Origin: Siphonodentalium dalli
Lineage: Eukaryota > Mollusca > Scaphopoda > Gadilida > Siphonodentaliidae
Assembly (NCBI GenBank): GCA_032622095.1
Contig: CP136064.1
Coordinates: 134,859,129-134,923,128 of the forward strand
Direction: 5' to 3'
DNA: 64,000 nucleotides
In this document: positions 24,810-35,264 of the stretch, piece by piece
How the letters are laid out: the number at the start of each line of letters is the position of its first letter
How positions within the stretch are numbered: position 1 is the first letter of the stretch
Notes under the pieces: model-generated
Told to the model about the DNA's origin: nothing
What the model saw: the letters and a program-made list of their open reading frames with translations, nothing else
Databases searched by the model: none
Translations under genes and position numbers: made by a program

Positions 24810-25238
24810 AAACAAGTGACCACTTCCGCCCGGAAACCTCACCAAAAGAAAAAGAAGAAAACACCATCACGGAAAAAGAGAGATGCCGAGAGACTAGCTG
24901 CATGGAAAGAGAAGAAGGTGATGGAAACTAGACCAGTCGACTCCTCCCACACAGCTAAGATCCCTGCCCGGTCTGTCGAGGTGATGGAATCTCCACCGCC
25001 TTCACCACCACGACCAGACGCGGACACATTCGACTTCATCCCGAAGACTCCGGAATATATTGACCAGGAGCCTTTAACTGCTTTAATTGATTTAAAAAAA
25101 GAATTGGCCATTTGGCCACAAACAGCGCAAACACTGATTCACTGTGTAACAATGCTGAGCTTGGCTCACTCTTGCCTTAATAAATTGTGTAATCAACATT
25201 TCAATCTGAATTCTTTTAACATACTGGTATTGGAATAA
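24810..25238 (+). pseudogene. Basic-motif ORF fragment, transposon- or Gag-associated style
   Basis: The frame is open from just after a TAA at 24807 but has no ATG before residue 36, so it is an exon or a broken gene. About 140 codons: a Lys-rich block (HQKKKKKTPSRKKRDAERL), a short linker, a Pro-rich patch (PPPSPPRP), an acidic DTFDFIPKTPEYI stretch, then ordinary sequence. A 'K-rich, TPSR.KRD.ERL..' signature is common near the ends of uncharacterised retroelement-like proteins in marine invertebrates (from memory, no domain name). The upstream TATAAAA is suggestive only. Confidence 0.35.
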
Positions 25239-26324
25239 CAGAGTTATCTCATGATAGCCCACTGTATTTTTTTACAAGAGCTCTATGTTCTTTATAAATT
25301 ATAGTGGGGAGCAACTCAGCAAGCCGCAAGGGCCTGAAGTCAGTGAAGGGGTAATTAGTGGTGTACCGATTGTCGATATCGGCTATCGGATTGGGCCGAT
25401 ATAAGTGGTATCGGAAAAATATCGGTATTTTGACCCCCGGCCGATATCGACAAACGATACCTGTCGCGTCCTTTGTGAACGTTATGTGACTTATGTCATC
25501 ACCAATTCCTACTTTACTGGTAAATAAATGATGGGAATTTCTAAAAAAAACACCTACTATTTTACGCACAGGTCAGCCTTCGCTCACATACAGTGATGTA
25601 CCCTGTCTACCATTGGTGACAACATTGACAGGAGACTGCGAGTGCCGAGTAGCATATGTTGAAAGCGAATGACTGGCGAATGGAATTCTACAATGACTGA
25701 CATACATGTACCATTTGGTCGCCACCATTTATTTATTTGGGTTGTGGAATTGATTCCGCGCCACATGCTACAGTATGTTGTCATATCATTATTATCATCC
25801 CATGGCGGGCGGCAATATCAAACATTTCTTTGCATGCATTTGATGTCATCTTCATAAGTAGAAATCACTAATTAGCAACATGTTGACAACTTGATAGATG
25901 ATACAGTAAACTAAAATTCAAGTGGTTATTAATAGTTTGCATTGCACTTGACTGGTTATCGTTTAAACTTCTAGGTCTCCAATGGCAAAGGTCCCAATGT
26001 ACATGTAAGAAGGATAACTCTAAATTCACACAACATGTCTCGGGCCAGAAGGACCACGTGTTAAAAACATTTAACTGCATGTGCTTTTGATTCAACATTC
26101 TGGTATACGATGTATGAACCAATTAGAGTGCTCTATGGGCAGGATTTGTATGCAGAACATTGCGGGTGTTATTATTAAATGGAAGTTCAACTTCTGAAAA
26201 AGATCGAGTTTGTTTGGCAAATTGAAATTGACTCAATTGGTTTATGGAGTGATTACTTAAGGGTGTCGAATAAATATTGAGGAAATCTGTCGAATGCAAT
26301 GGAATGTTAAATTGTTTTGTCAGG
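25239..26324. other. Spacer with a hAT-like subterminal patch at 25360-25460
   Basis: 25360-25460 contains 'accgattgtcgatatcggct', 'ggccgatat' and 'aaatatcggtatt' runs typical of some hAT termini. A similar but diverged patch lies at 31355-31435 in inverted orientation. They may be the edges of an element that contains the 26.3-31.2 kb unit, but no clean TIR is visible. The rest shows nothing. Confidence 0.35.
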
Positions 26325-26338
26325 GTTTTTGGGGAAAT

Positions 26339-26650
26339 CAGGCCAAATGTAAATAATACCTGTGTTTAGAGTTATATGGTCTAAAATAATTAGGGTAGGT
26401 AGGTAGAGAATTTTTTTTATTTTTTTTATGTTTTTATTCTGAATTCCATTGGGTCATTGACAATTTAATCTAGAAAGCTTCACAATTCAGATAACATTGA
26501 ATGGTTCAAAACTATATATAGTCTGGCTGTTGAAGGGTTGAACCCGGAAAAAATTCTTAACAAGCTGAATTTGGTGTCATTCGAAGCAGAATAACCCCCT
26601 GGTGAACATATCCAAAATCCGCTAAAATCCGCTCTGGGGAATTTTTTTTA
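26339..26650 (+). repeat. Left arm of the long terminal inverted repeat
   Basis: Matching the reverse complement of 30873-31235 in order: 'aggccaaa', 'tgtgtttag(a/g)gtt', 'agggtaggtaggtag' (locally inverted in the other arm), a T-rich block, 'ttcagataaca', 'tagtct(g/a)gctgt', 'cccggaaaaaattcttaaca', 'agct(g/a)aatttggt', and 'aaaatccgctaaaatccgct' followed by 'ctgggga'. The inner end is followed by 'caagatggcgtccaacatgg', which is absent from the other arm. Confidence 0.75.
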
Positions 26651-27033
26651 TTCAAGATGGCGTCCAACATGGCGGCTTGAAAGTTGATAATTTCGAGAAG
26701 TATATTGTTTGACTCACACAATAAAACTATCAACCCGTGTTATAACAAAATTCCTTTTGTAGTGTATACAATATATTTCCAGAGCAAACTATGTTGTTTC
26801 CGGGTAAAAGACCTAAAGATGGCGGCCAAAATGTCAGCCAAAACCGGAAAATATGTGTTTTTCTTTATTTTCCCACTAATTTTCCATATTGTGAATCTAT
26901 TGACTTTGAATCTCCCACCCGAACGAAAGATAAATCTATTGAGTGTTGAGATTGCTTTCTGGCTATACTGCCACATTCAATCCAGTTCCTGATCAACAAC
27001 CGTTTGCTCAAAATTCGTGCAAATCTCCTCACG

Positions 27034-30000
27034 TCATTCCTCACAGGCAATGACGCACTTAAGTCCATTTTTGCAACAGGAACATTGATTTGTGCACAAG
27101 GCTTTCTTGACGACATTTTATAATTTCATCGAATGAATTTAAGAATATTTTCTGGTGCTGGTTCTAGGTCAGTTATTATTGGGATAAGTATTGGCCCCTG
27201 CAGTTTCCATCCCGAATGTCTTGGTTCTAGATCTATGTTCCCGAGATATGCCCAGATTAAAACATGTAAGTGAACCCTAAGACTATGGAAATAGGCTGCC
27301 CTCTCTGTAGGTGGCAATTTCTGAGGTTCGATAGCAGACCGGCCGGAGGAAATCATGGTCATGAACTTCAAGTATCTTGTTGTTCACTGGTCTTGTGTTT
27401 TGTGTTTGTTAAGTCTGTCAATGCGCCGTGTATTTTGATGGCGTACATATTCAGTTATTCCCCTTCCTCGCGAAAGTCCACCCCGACTTTTGATGGAACG
27501 CATCAAGACTTGCTCAATAACTAGGTCACTTGATAGTCCTGCCCAAAACCTACTGCTCATTCGAATAGTATGAACACCATCCTCTATAAAACATTTGTAT
27601 AACCACGGATATTTCTTGGGTAAGTAAAGCATCATTTGCAAATACAAGCGACATCTCTTCGCATAGTGCACGTGCCCAGTGGCGGCAAACAAATTCAACA
27701 TTTTTGCAACTAAATGGAGATTCCAATCTCCTGTTCTCTCAGCTCGAATAAAATCTTTCAACATATCTATGTACTCCATATACTGTATCCAAATTTTGCA
27801 TGTTCTGGATTTCTCGCCAGGTACGTCTTGTAATATAACATAAGTTCGTTCAATTTGAGCAGTTCTATTGAATCGGAAACAGCCGAAACTGGGATGGTCC
27901 CATCAAAACTTTTTCATACAGCTCATTTATGGCTTTCACTTCAGCCTGACTAAGCTTCTCCCCTTCGAAACTGCCTGTACCAGTTGAAGCGATTCTTTCG
28001 ATTGCCGATTCTTCGACATTTGATGTCGAAGGTATTTCGATATTTAACGTTGGCGGTAATTCAACATTTGATTTTGCAGATAATTCGGTAACTGTTTGAC
28101 CCCGCATCATCGGCTGTCGACTTGGAAATTTCATTTGAATCCTCAGAGATCAATTCACCCAACAGTTTGTTAGTAAGGGCTCCGCCCACAAGGAAATGAC
28201 CTCTGAGTGTTCGCGAGAATGCCTTCCAGGAAAGCATTGTGGCAACTACGTTTGAGCCATAAGCGTTTTCAAGAGCCTCGTCTAACCCCGACCCATTCAT
28301 CATGGTACCAATGCTACCTATGAAACTCATGAGATGGAAGCCGCCGAGTCTACAAACTATTCCTAGTGACTTGGCTTCAATTATCTCAACCGCTTTGAAC
28401 CAAAGTGGCTGGTCAAACGTCAAGCATGGAGTCACAATTCCCAACGCATGATTCTGAATATACATCAAAGTGGAAAACAAACAAGGCTCATCTGATGGGT
28501 TGAGGTCTATTATCGGTAGAAAAAGAACTTCTGACTTGGCTGAAGGTTCTGAGCGATTTGAAGAAAATATGTGTTCCATGAATCGAGACCAGTTCGGTGT
28601 ATGCTTCATTGCTCGATTTGAAAGCCAACCGCAATGCCATAACAAATCAGTGTTCAAACCTTGAGGCAGTGTGTATGGGTTTTGTAACTCAAGCATGGGT
28701 CGGTACTTTATTGTGGATAATTCCAACTTTTTAGGTTTCAAATAGTGTATGATAGGCACACCCTTGTCTTCGATTAGTTCTTCAACCATAACACGTTTTT
28801 GACGAGTGATCACTTTTGATGTAGGTGCAAGCAGGGTCTCGTCCTTCGGAGATGATACTGCGATTATCCCCATACCATGAAATGATCCTTTACCATCAAC
28901 AGTAGCGACATTGTGGTCGACGTTATCTGCTACCCACTGAGTAAAGGTACCTGGAAAATACTCCACTAGTGTACTCTCAAGACGTTCCACATACATCACT
29001 GATTGCTTGTACCTGCTTACTTCGTCGTAAGTAGTTGAAACCCCCAATTTAGACAGTTCATCAACATGCCACCTTGACCCGAACACGTGATCCATTTCAA
29101 CCCCAATACCAAAAAGGGTAGAGTGATAACAGACCGGGACCTCGCAGATTGCACGATACTGTGACCAATGCTATTCTGTTTGATTTCAGATGGAACAAGT
29201 ATCTCCAGAAACATTTGTAAATGGTGAGGAATCCATTTATTTCTGTCGTCAATATTCCCTATCTCTTCGCTGGTGGGGTAGGTTTTCTTATCATATGTCA
29301 TTTCCCACAACTTTGCCCTAATCATCTTCGCGGCTGTCACAACAAATCTGTCTGCCTCCTCCTCAATGTCATCTTTCTTATCGGCATACCACTTGTCATT
29401 TATCAAGTACTTGGTCATATCTTTGAAGCAAATGACGTTACTACGCCCTTCGACTTCAGCAAAACATATATACTCCCCATACCGTTCTTCCAATTTCTGT
29501 TTAAGACGTTTTATTGAATATGATTCTGACCCAATTGCTAGCTCTACCATTCGAGAATGTAACTCGGACAGAGTATATAGTTCTTACTACCCCAGACTCC
29601 AGCCATACACGCAACGAATCAAATGAGCGTTGCATTTCGACACTTGGTGTTTTGTCCTGTGGTTTTCTCTCAGATGGTTCCTCATTTATTTCTCCCAAGA
29701 ACATGGAGAAACAAGATGCATGATATACGGCTTCTGCAGCAAGATCGATGCAACTTAGAATGCGTTTCTGAACCTTCAATGCCCACGAATCCTCTCTTAT
29801 TCGGCAATGTTCTAAAACTTTATCTCTAATAGGGAGAGTTGCTACTGTTCGCACTTGCCTTCTACCGGGATGACGGGGCTCTGGTGTATGGCACCCTTTC
29901 CACATATTCTTCTTTGAAATTAAATGGGTCTTGTTTAGACCTCATTTTCGTAGATAGCGGAACCGTATCCATACATCCAGGATTGACACTGAAGGTTCCT

Positions 30001-30272
30001 TTCCTATCAGTGAAATCACACCTACAGTCTTTATGGACCAATTAGACCTTACCAATGGGTGTGGTTATTTGTTGCCCCTTTAAATATTCAGATAAATGGT
30101 TATATCTTCGCTTATCAGAGAAGTCAATCAAAGTCTCCAATCCTTTTGCCATAAGTGTTACCAATGGATTTTCCTTAGTGTCCACATAACATTGACATAT
30201 GCTATGAAAGGATAAGACGCACAAGTCCTCTTTAAAGTTGCTGGTCCCTAGATACGGGGTTGGTTCTTCCAT
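27034..30272 (-). pseudogene. Decayed transposase-like protein of a large invertebrate multicopy family
   Basis: A single ancestral frame of about 1,000 codons is spread over successive frames (30272-30042, 29905-29501, 29550-29017, 29095-28061, 28134-27865, 27830-27384, 27371-27126, then 27115-27034), so it carries at least five frameshifts or stops. In order: N-terminal Cys/His-bearing part (GKGCHTPEPRHPGRR form in one frame), 'LEHC..RED.WA' region, 'ERYGEYICFAEVEGRSNV', a core with FGSRWHVDELSKLGV, VADNVDHN, GSFHGMGIIA, IIDLNPSD, TFDQPLW and RLGGFHLMSFIGSIGTMMNG, then AERTGDWNLHL, RFWAGLSSDLVIEQVLMR, RAAYFHSLRVHLHV, and a Cys-rich end (CTNQCSCCKNGLKC). I recognise these as signatures of a protein family present in many copies in cnidarians, molluscs and others but with no assigned function. 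The invariant Asp residues make an RNase H-type transposase core plausible (inference). Compared with family members I remember, a segment of several hundred residues before RAAYFHSL is missing here. The start is the ATG at 30272; upstream frames lack one. Confidence 0.75.
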
Positions 30273-30872
30273 CGCCGAACACGTACCACACCAAACCAAT
30301 GAGACTAGTATGAGAAGTAAAAAAACACAACCAAGAAAAATGCAGTTTGAATGTACAATAAGCCTTCTGCGTATATGTGGGCACCGTTAGGTTTCAACAG
30401 AAGGCGAAAAATAAACACAATGTCACACAAAAACCTATCAAAATAACTATATCAAGAAATTATTTGCCACTACACGCTTGAAGAAATAATCGCTACGTTA
30501 TATTTGATAGTTATATTACATTATTACATAAATCATTGAATTTATCGTCTTGGACCATTAAGGAGCGTTCAACATGAATCATTTCCCGATATAGAATGAT
30601 AAATTCGAGACTGACTCTTTGTAGTTTAATGAAAGCTATTAAAGAGCGTTTAATTAAACGGACTTTCATCATGATATAAGAAATACGTTTTCCATTGTCC
30701 ATATTTATGTAAATATATTATCTGATGACCTTGCAATTATATAATCGTTCATTATATATACATATATGTACTGAAAACAACTGTTATCTAGATCACTTAG
30801 CGCATATATAGAATCGCTTAGTCACAATTACCTTCATAAATTACGTCAGACCCCTCCCCTATTCAGGGTGCT

Positions 30873-31235
30873 GTAGAAAATTTTCCCCAAAGCGGATTTT
30901 AGCGGATTTTGTATATGTTATACTCGAAGATCTCATCTTTCCAACGATACCAAATTTAGCTTGTTAAGAATTTTTTCCGGGTAGGTCCCACTGTTCAGCT
31001 CCGACAGCTAGACTAATATTGTTATCTTGAATTAGCCAGAGCACTGGACTAATAAAACTTCTAAACGTTTTTGTAGGAGAAGTTTGAAAATGGGTAAGAT
31101 ACCTTTCAGTGCCCTTCCCACTGAAAAAAATTAAAAAATTCTGTGTCTACAGTCCAATAAAAAGTTTTGGGTAGGAACCTTTTTCTAGGGTAGGTAGGCA
31201 AACCCTAAACACATGTATTTTTTTTTTGGCCTAAA
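30873..31235 (-). repeat. Right arm of the long terminal inverted repeat
   Basis: Reads 'ccccaaagcggattttagcg', then 'gattttgtatatgtt', 'gataccaaattt', 'agcttgttaagaattttttc', 'agctagacta', 'agggtaggtaggcaaaccct' and 'aaacacatgta', in inverted order relative to 26339-26650. It is about 50 bp longer than the left arm because of indels. The stretch 30273-30872 between gene and arm is AT-rich and would hold the promoter; no specific element is visible. Confidence 0.75.
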
Positions 31236-31256
31236 CTAAACTAAACCGTTTTTGGG

Positions 31257-32263
31257 CCCAGGTATCAGTTTTTGCTTATAATACTTTGCAATTTAAAAGA
31301 AAAATTTATATGGAAATTTGTTGTTTCTCCCAAACTTGTTTCACATACAAGACATATCCGTATCGGTATCTGTATCAGATAGGCCAATAATTATATAAAA
31401 AATATCTGCTATCGGCTTTTACCGATAACGTCTGAATCGTTACAGGCTCATTCTCATTTATGACCAAAACCTCATTCAAAATGTTGGAATAGTTAGCGGC
31501 AACCGCTATTCAAAATTAAATCAAGAATTCTGATCGATCGACAAGGAACACCGGCTGGTAGGCCTGTGGGCAGAAATTGAGTGCCTGTATAATAATCGCA
31601 ACAAGAGGGCGGCAGCTGTGAACAGGTCTATTACGCCAATTTACGGCTATTGCTCGTGACCTCAATATATTATTAATATATTTATTTAGTAAATTAGTTT
31701 ATTTATTATTATTAATAAATATTATTCTTTAGAAATACATATTAATATAAACCACCATGACTAGCTATAGTAACTGGCTAGATAGGATGACCACACCATT
31801 TGGCTATATACTAGAGTGACTGGCATAGCATGCATATGACCGGAGTGAAAATCCGATTAGCTGACCCCCCCCCCCCCCCCAGACCTGCTAATTGTGCATC
31901 ATAAATGAGATTAATATTATTCACCCTATTAAGGTGTCTGACCTGTTCGTGCCCTCTGGATATTTGGTCCTTAGTAGGAAAATCCAGTTTTATATTATGT
32001 TTCGCCGACGTTGAGTATTGTTCTCCATGTCTGAGTCAGTATGTGAGACCTGTGACACGATATGAGTGGTAGTTGTGTTTACTGACTAGCTTTTGTGAGC
32101 ATTTGATATATCCCTAATGTGTTGTTGGATTCTTGTTGTACATAAGAGTTAAAAAGATAGTTTGTGGGAGTTTATTTTTTTATAAATTGTTTGTTGAGTG
32201 CTAATGTCAAGTGTTTGACGTATATGTCCTGTCGGGTTTCGGAGGGGTGTACCACTAGGTTAT
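31257..32263. other. Spacer with a poly-C tract
   Basis: Contains a cytosine run at about 31866-31880, a hAT-like 'atcggctttta' patch near 31410-31440, and a dense AT stretch at 31660-31750. A minus-strand frame of about 30 codons near 32170-32250 looks codon-like but is too short to name. Nothing else is identified. Confidence 0.45.
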
Positions 32264-34463
32264 TAGCTCAACTTACTTTTGTAAGTTTGAGCTATTGCCA
32301 TGGTTTGGCGTCCGTCGTCCGTGTGTCCGTCAACAATTTCCTTTGGCGCGGGCTACAGGTTGTACCTGATCTTCATGAAATTTGTCATGAATGTTGACAT
32401 TGACATGTAGATGGGAACGAGTCATTTTGGGGTCGTTCGGCCGAAAAACATGGCCGCTGGCAGCCATCTTGGATTTCAAGATTCAATCCATTGGCGCGGC
32501 CTACAGGTCGTACTGTTCATCTGATCATCATGAAATTTGTCATTGATGTTAATAATGACATGTAGATGGGAACGAGTGATTTTGGTGTCGTTCGGCCAAA
32601 AAACATGGCCGCCAGCAGCCATCTTGGATTTTACTCTTTGCATGACTAAATCCTTTGGCGCGGACTACAGGTCGTAGCTTCGATCGGAACATCATGAAAT
32701 TTGTCATGGATGTTAACAATGACATGTAGATGGAAACGAGTGATTTTGGGGTCGTTCAGCCGAAAAACATGGCCGCCAGCAGCCATCTTGGATTTTACTC
32801 TTTGCATGACTAAATCCTTTGGCGCGGGCTACAGGTTATACCTTTTGTCTAATCTTTATGAAATTTGTCATGAATGTTGACATTGACATGCAGATGGGAA
32901 TGAGTCATTTTGGGGTCATTCGGCCAAAAAACATGGCCGCTGGCAGCCATCTTAGATTTAAAAATTCAATCCATTGGCGCGGGCTACAGGTCGTACTGTT
33001 CGTCTGATCATCATGAAATTTGTCATGGATGTTAATATTGACATGTAGATGGGAACGAGTCATTTTGGGGTCGTTCGGCCAATAAACATGGCCGCCAGCA
33101 GCCATCTTGGATTTTACTCTTTGCATGACTAAATCCTTTGGCGCGGGCTACAGGTCGTAGCTTTGATCGGAACATCATGAAATTTGACATGGATGTTAAC
33201 AATGACATGTAGATGGGTACGAGTGATTTTGGGGTCGTTCGGCCAAAAAACATGGCCGCCAGCAGCCATCTTGGATTTTACTATTTGCATGACTAAATCC
33301 TTTGGCGCGGGCTACAGGTCGTACCTTTGGTCTGATCTTTATGAAATTTGTCATGAATGTTGACATTGACCTGTAGAAGGGAACGAGTCATTTTGGGGTC
33401 ATTCGGCCAAAAAACATGGCCGCTGGGCAGCCATCTTGGATTTCAAGATTCAATCCATTGGCGCGGGCTACAGGTCGTACTGTTCGTCTGATCATCATGA
33501 AATTTGTCATTGATGTTAATAATGACATGTAGATGGGAACGAGTGATTTTGGGGTCGTTCGGCCAAAAAACATGGCTGCCAGCAGCCATCTTGGATTTTA
33601 ATCTTTGCATGACTAAATCCTTTGGCGCGGGCTATAGGTTGCCTTTGGTCTAATCTTTATAAAATTTGTCATGAACGTTGACATTGACATGTAGATGGGA
33701 ACGAATCATTGTGGGGTCATTCGGCCAAAAAACATGGCCGCTGGCGGCCATCTTGGATTTCAAAATTCAATCCATTGGCGCGGGCTACAGGTCGTACTGT
33801 TCGTCTGATCATCATGAAATTTGTCATGAATGATAACAATGACATGTAGATGGGATCGAGTCATCTTGGATTTTACTCTTTGCATGACTAAATCCTTTGG
33901 TGCGGGCTACAGGTCGTAGCTTTGGTCAGATGGTCATGAAATTTGTCATGAATTATAACAATGACATGTAGATGGGAACGAGTCGTTTTGGGGTCATTCG
34001 GTCAAAAAACATGGCCACCAGCATTTTACTCTTTGCATGACTAAATCCTTTGGCGTGGGCTACAGGTCTGATCTTTATTAAATTTGTCATGGATGTTAAC
34101 ACTGACATGTAGATGGGAACGAGTGATTTTGGAGCCGTTCGGCCAAAAAACATGGCCGCCAGCAGCCATCTTGGATTTTACTCTTGGCATGACTAAATCC
34201 TTTGGCACGGGCTACAGGTTGTACCTTTGGTCTAATCTTTATGAAATTTGTCATGAATGTTGACATTGACATGTAGATGGGAACGAGTTCTTTTGGGGTC
34301 AATTGGCCAAAAAAAATGGCCACCAGCAGCCATCTTGTATTTTACTCTTTGCATCACTAAATCCTTTGGCGCAGGTTAGACATTTCAATTAGCACCTCCT
34401 TTTACTGTCAACCATTAAATTATTCCCCTACCTAAGTTGAGCTACAGTGTCATTGACACTTTC
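32264..34463 (+). mobile_element. Element with TAGCTCAACTT ends (intact copy)
   Basis: The left end is TAGCTCAACTTA (32264-32275), continuing into 'cttttgtaagtttgagcta' (a terminal hairpin), 'ttgccatgg' and 'gtccgtcgtccgtgtgtccg'. The right end is TAAGTTGAGCTA (34433-34444), followed by 'cagtgtcattgacactttca', which is also present beyond the equivalent end at 5382. The body is a tandem array of ~160-bp monomers. No protein is encoded, so mobilisation would be in trans. Confidence 0.65.
32342..34375 (+). repeat. Array of ~160-bp monomers (about 13 copies)
   Basis: The phrase '(t)ttggcgcgggctacagg' recurs near 32342, 32488, 32658, 32819, 32973, 33138, 33301, 33461, 33625, 33776, 33898, 34050, 34199 and 34367. 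Spacing is 146-170 bp with two shortened monomers (33776-34050). Each monomer also has 'tgatcatcatgaaatttgtc', 'gacatgtagatgggaacgag', 'ttttggggtcgttcggcc', 'catggccgccagcagccat' and 'ctttgcatgactaaatcc'. Open frames inside are repeat artefacts. Confidence 0.85.
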
Positions 34464-34651
34464 ATTTTCCAGTATTTGGGAGTTGTATACTGGCCAGGGC
34501 TTTGGCAATGTTGAGTATATTAGTTAAATGGTTTGTGCTTGTGCTTCGTGCATCAGTACTGTGACGTATTATACATATTTTGACCTTTAGAGGGTGTTTG
34601 CGTGGTAGGGTATCATTTTTCAGTTTGATTTCAGTGACTGAAATGAAGTAC

Positions 34652-35264
34652 TTAGGGGTCTTTGACCTTTTCCTGTTTTAGGTATTCTAGTCTGACCATA
34701 TTCCTCTGTCTTAGCTCCAAATTGAGTCTTGTTAGGAGTGTATCTATTGCTTCTTCTGCCTCGTTTCTTTCAGTAAGTGAGAATGAGGCATTGAGTTCAG
34801 TGCTTTTGGCAATGTATTCCGATTTGTTGTGGTCAAGTCGGGATTGTGTGAGTTCTTTGTTGATTTGTATAATGTTAAGTGAAGCTTCAAGGAGTGTCTG
34901 TTTTTGTCTTTGTGCATGTGGCTTCTGTGTGCAGATATTAGTCGTTGGATACTTATTCGTTGCCTAAGAGGTATGTTGTTCGGTCAAGCAGTGGTTTAGA
35001 AATTCTATGTGTTGTTCTGCTTTGACGATTTTAATTCGGACATTTCTCGAGGCTTGTATAAAGGAATTTTGTCTAGGGGGACAATGATTTTCACGTGTGG
35101 AGGTTTATAGTGTTTTTGGCGGGATGTGATAGGACATGCCTTCGTTTGGCGTTCCTATTATCCGTGTTCGAGTTTGGTTCACCTGTGTCGGATTGTTCGA
35201 CTTCTGTGTCTGTAGTGAGCCATAAATCGTTGGATGATGATGCGGGTGTAATTTGTGTAGCCAT
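34652..35264 (-). pseudogene. Coiled-coil ORF relic
   Basis: The minus strand has an ATG at 35264 followed by 57 codons (MATQITPASSSNDLWLTTDT..., polar), then a frame break. In another frame, about 104 codons end at TAA 34652 and form a Leu/Glu/Lys-rich heptad-like helix (QTLLEASLNIIQINKEL, then AEEAIDTLLTRLNLELR). A TAG at 34964 and shifts between 35090 and 34965 separate the parts. Codon-like composition across three segments suggests a decayed ORF1-type protein of a retroelement, but no family motif is present. The plus-strand frame at 34662-34967 is its antisense shadow. Confidence 0.4.

Larger units (their letters stand above)
26334..31247 (-). mobile_element. Long-TIR DNA-transposon-like unit with one gene
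   Basis: A single decayed minus-strand gene (27034-30272) sits between two inverted arms of about 300-360 bp (26339-26650 and 30873-31235). Outside the arms the same 9 bases, GTTTTTGGG, occur in direct orientation at 26325-26333 and 31248-31256. This is a candidate target duplication but low in complexity. One gene, long TIRs and a possible 9-bp duplication resemble Mutator-type organisation, yet the protein is not a recognisable MULE transposase. The gene-to-arm distances are about 600 bp on the 5' side and 380 bp on the 3' side. Confidence 0.65.

Noticed and set aside
24839-25111. 90-codon minus-strand frame with poly-Phe end
   Set aside because: Antisense shadow of the Lys-rich plus-strand frame.
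25360-31450. A single hAT element spanning 25.36-31.45 kb
   Set aside because: The 'atcgg' patches at the two edges are similar in style only; no matching TIR or target duplication could be drawn.
32342-34375. CRISPR-like regular repeat spacing
   Set aside because: Monomers are ~160 bp with no unique spacers; this is a eukaryotic tandem array in a mobile element.
34662-34967. 101-codon plus-strand frame, Ser/Leu-rich with a hydrophobic look
   Set aside because: It is the antisense of the better-supported minus-strand coiled-coil relic.
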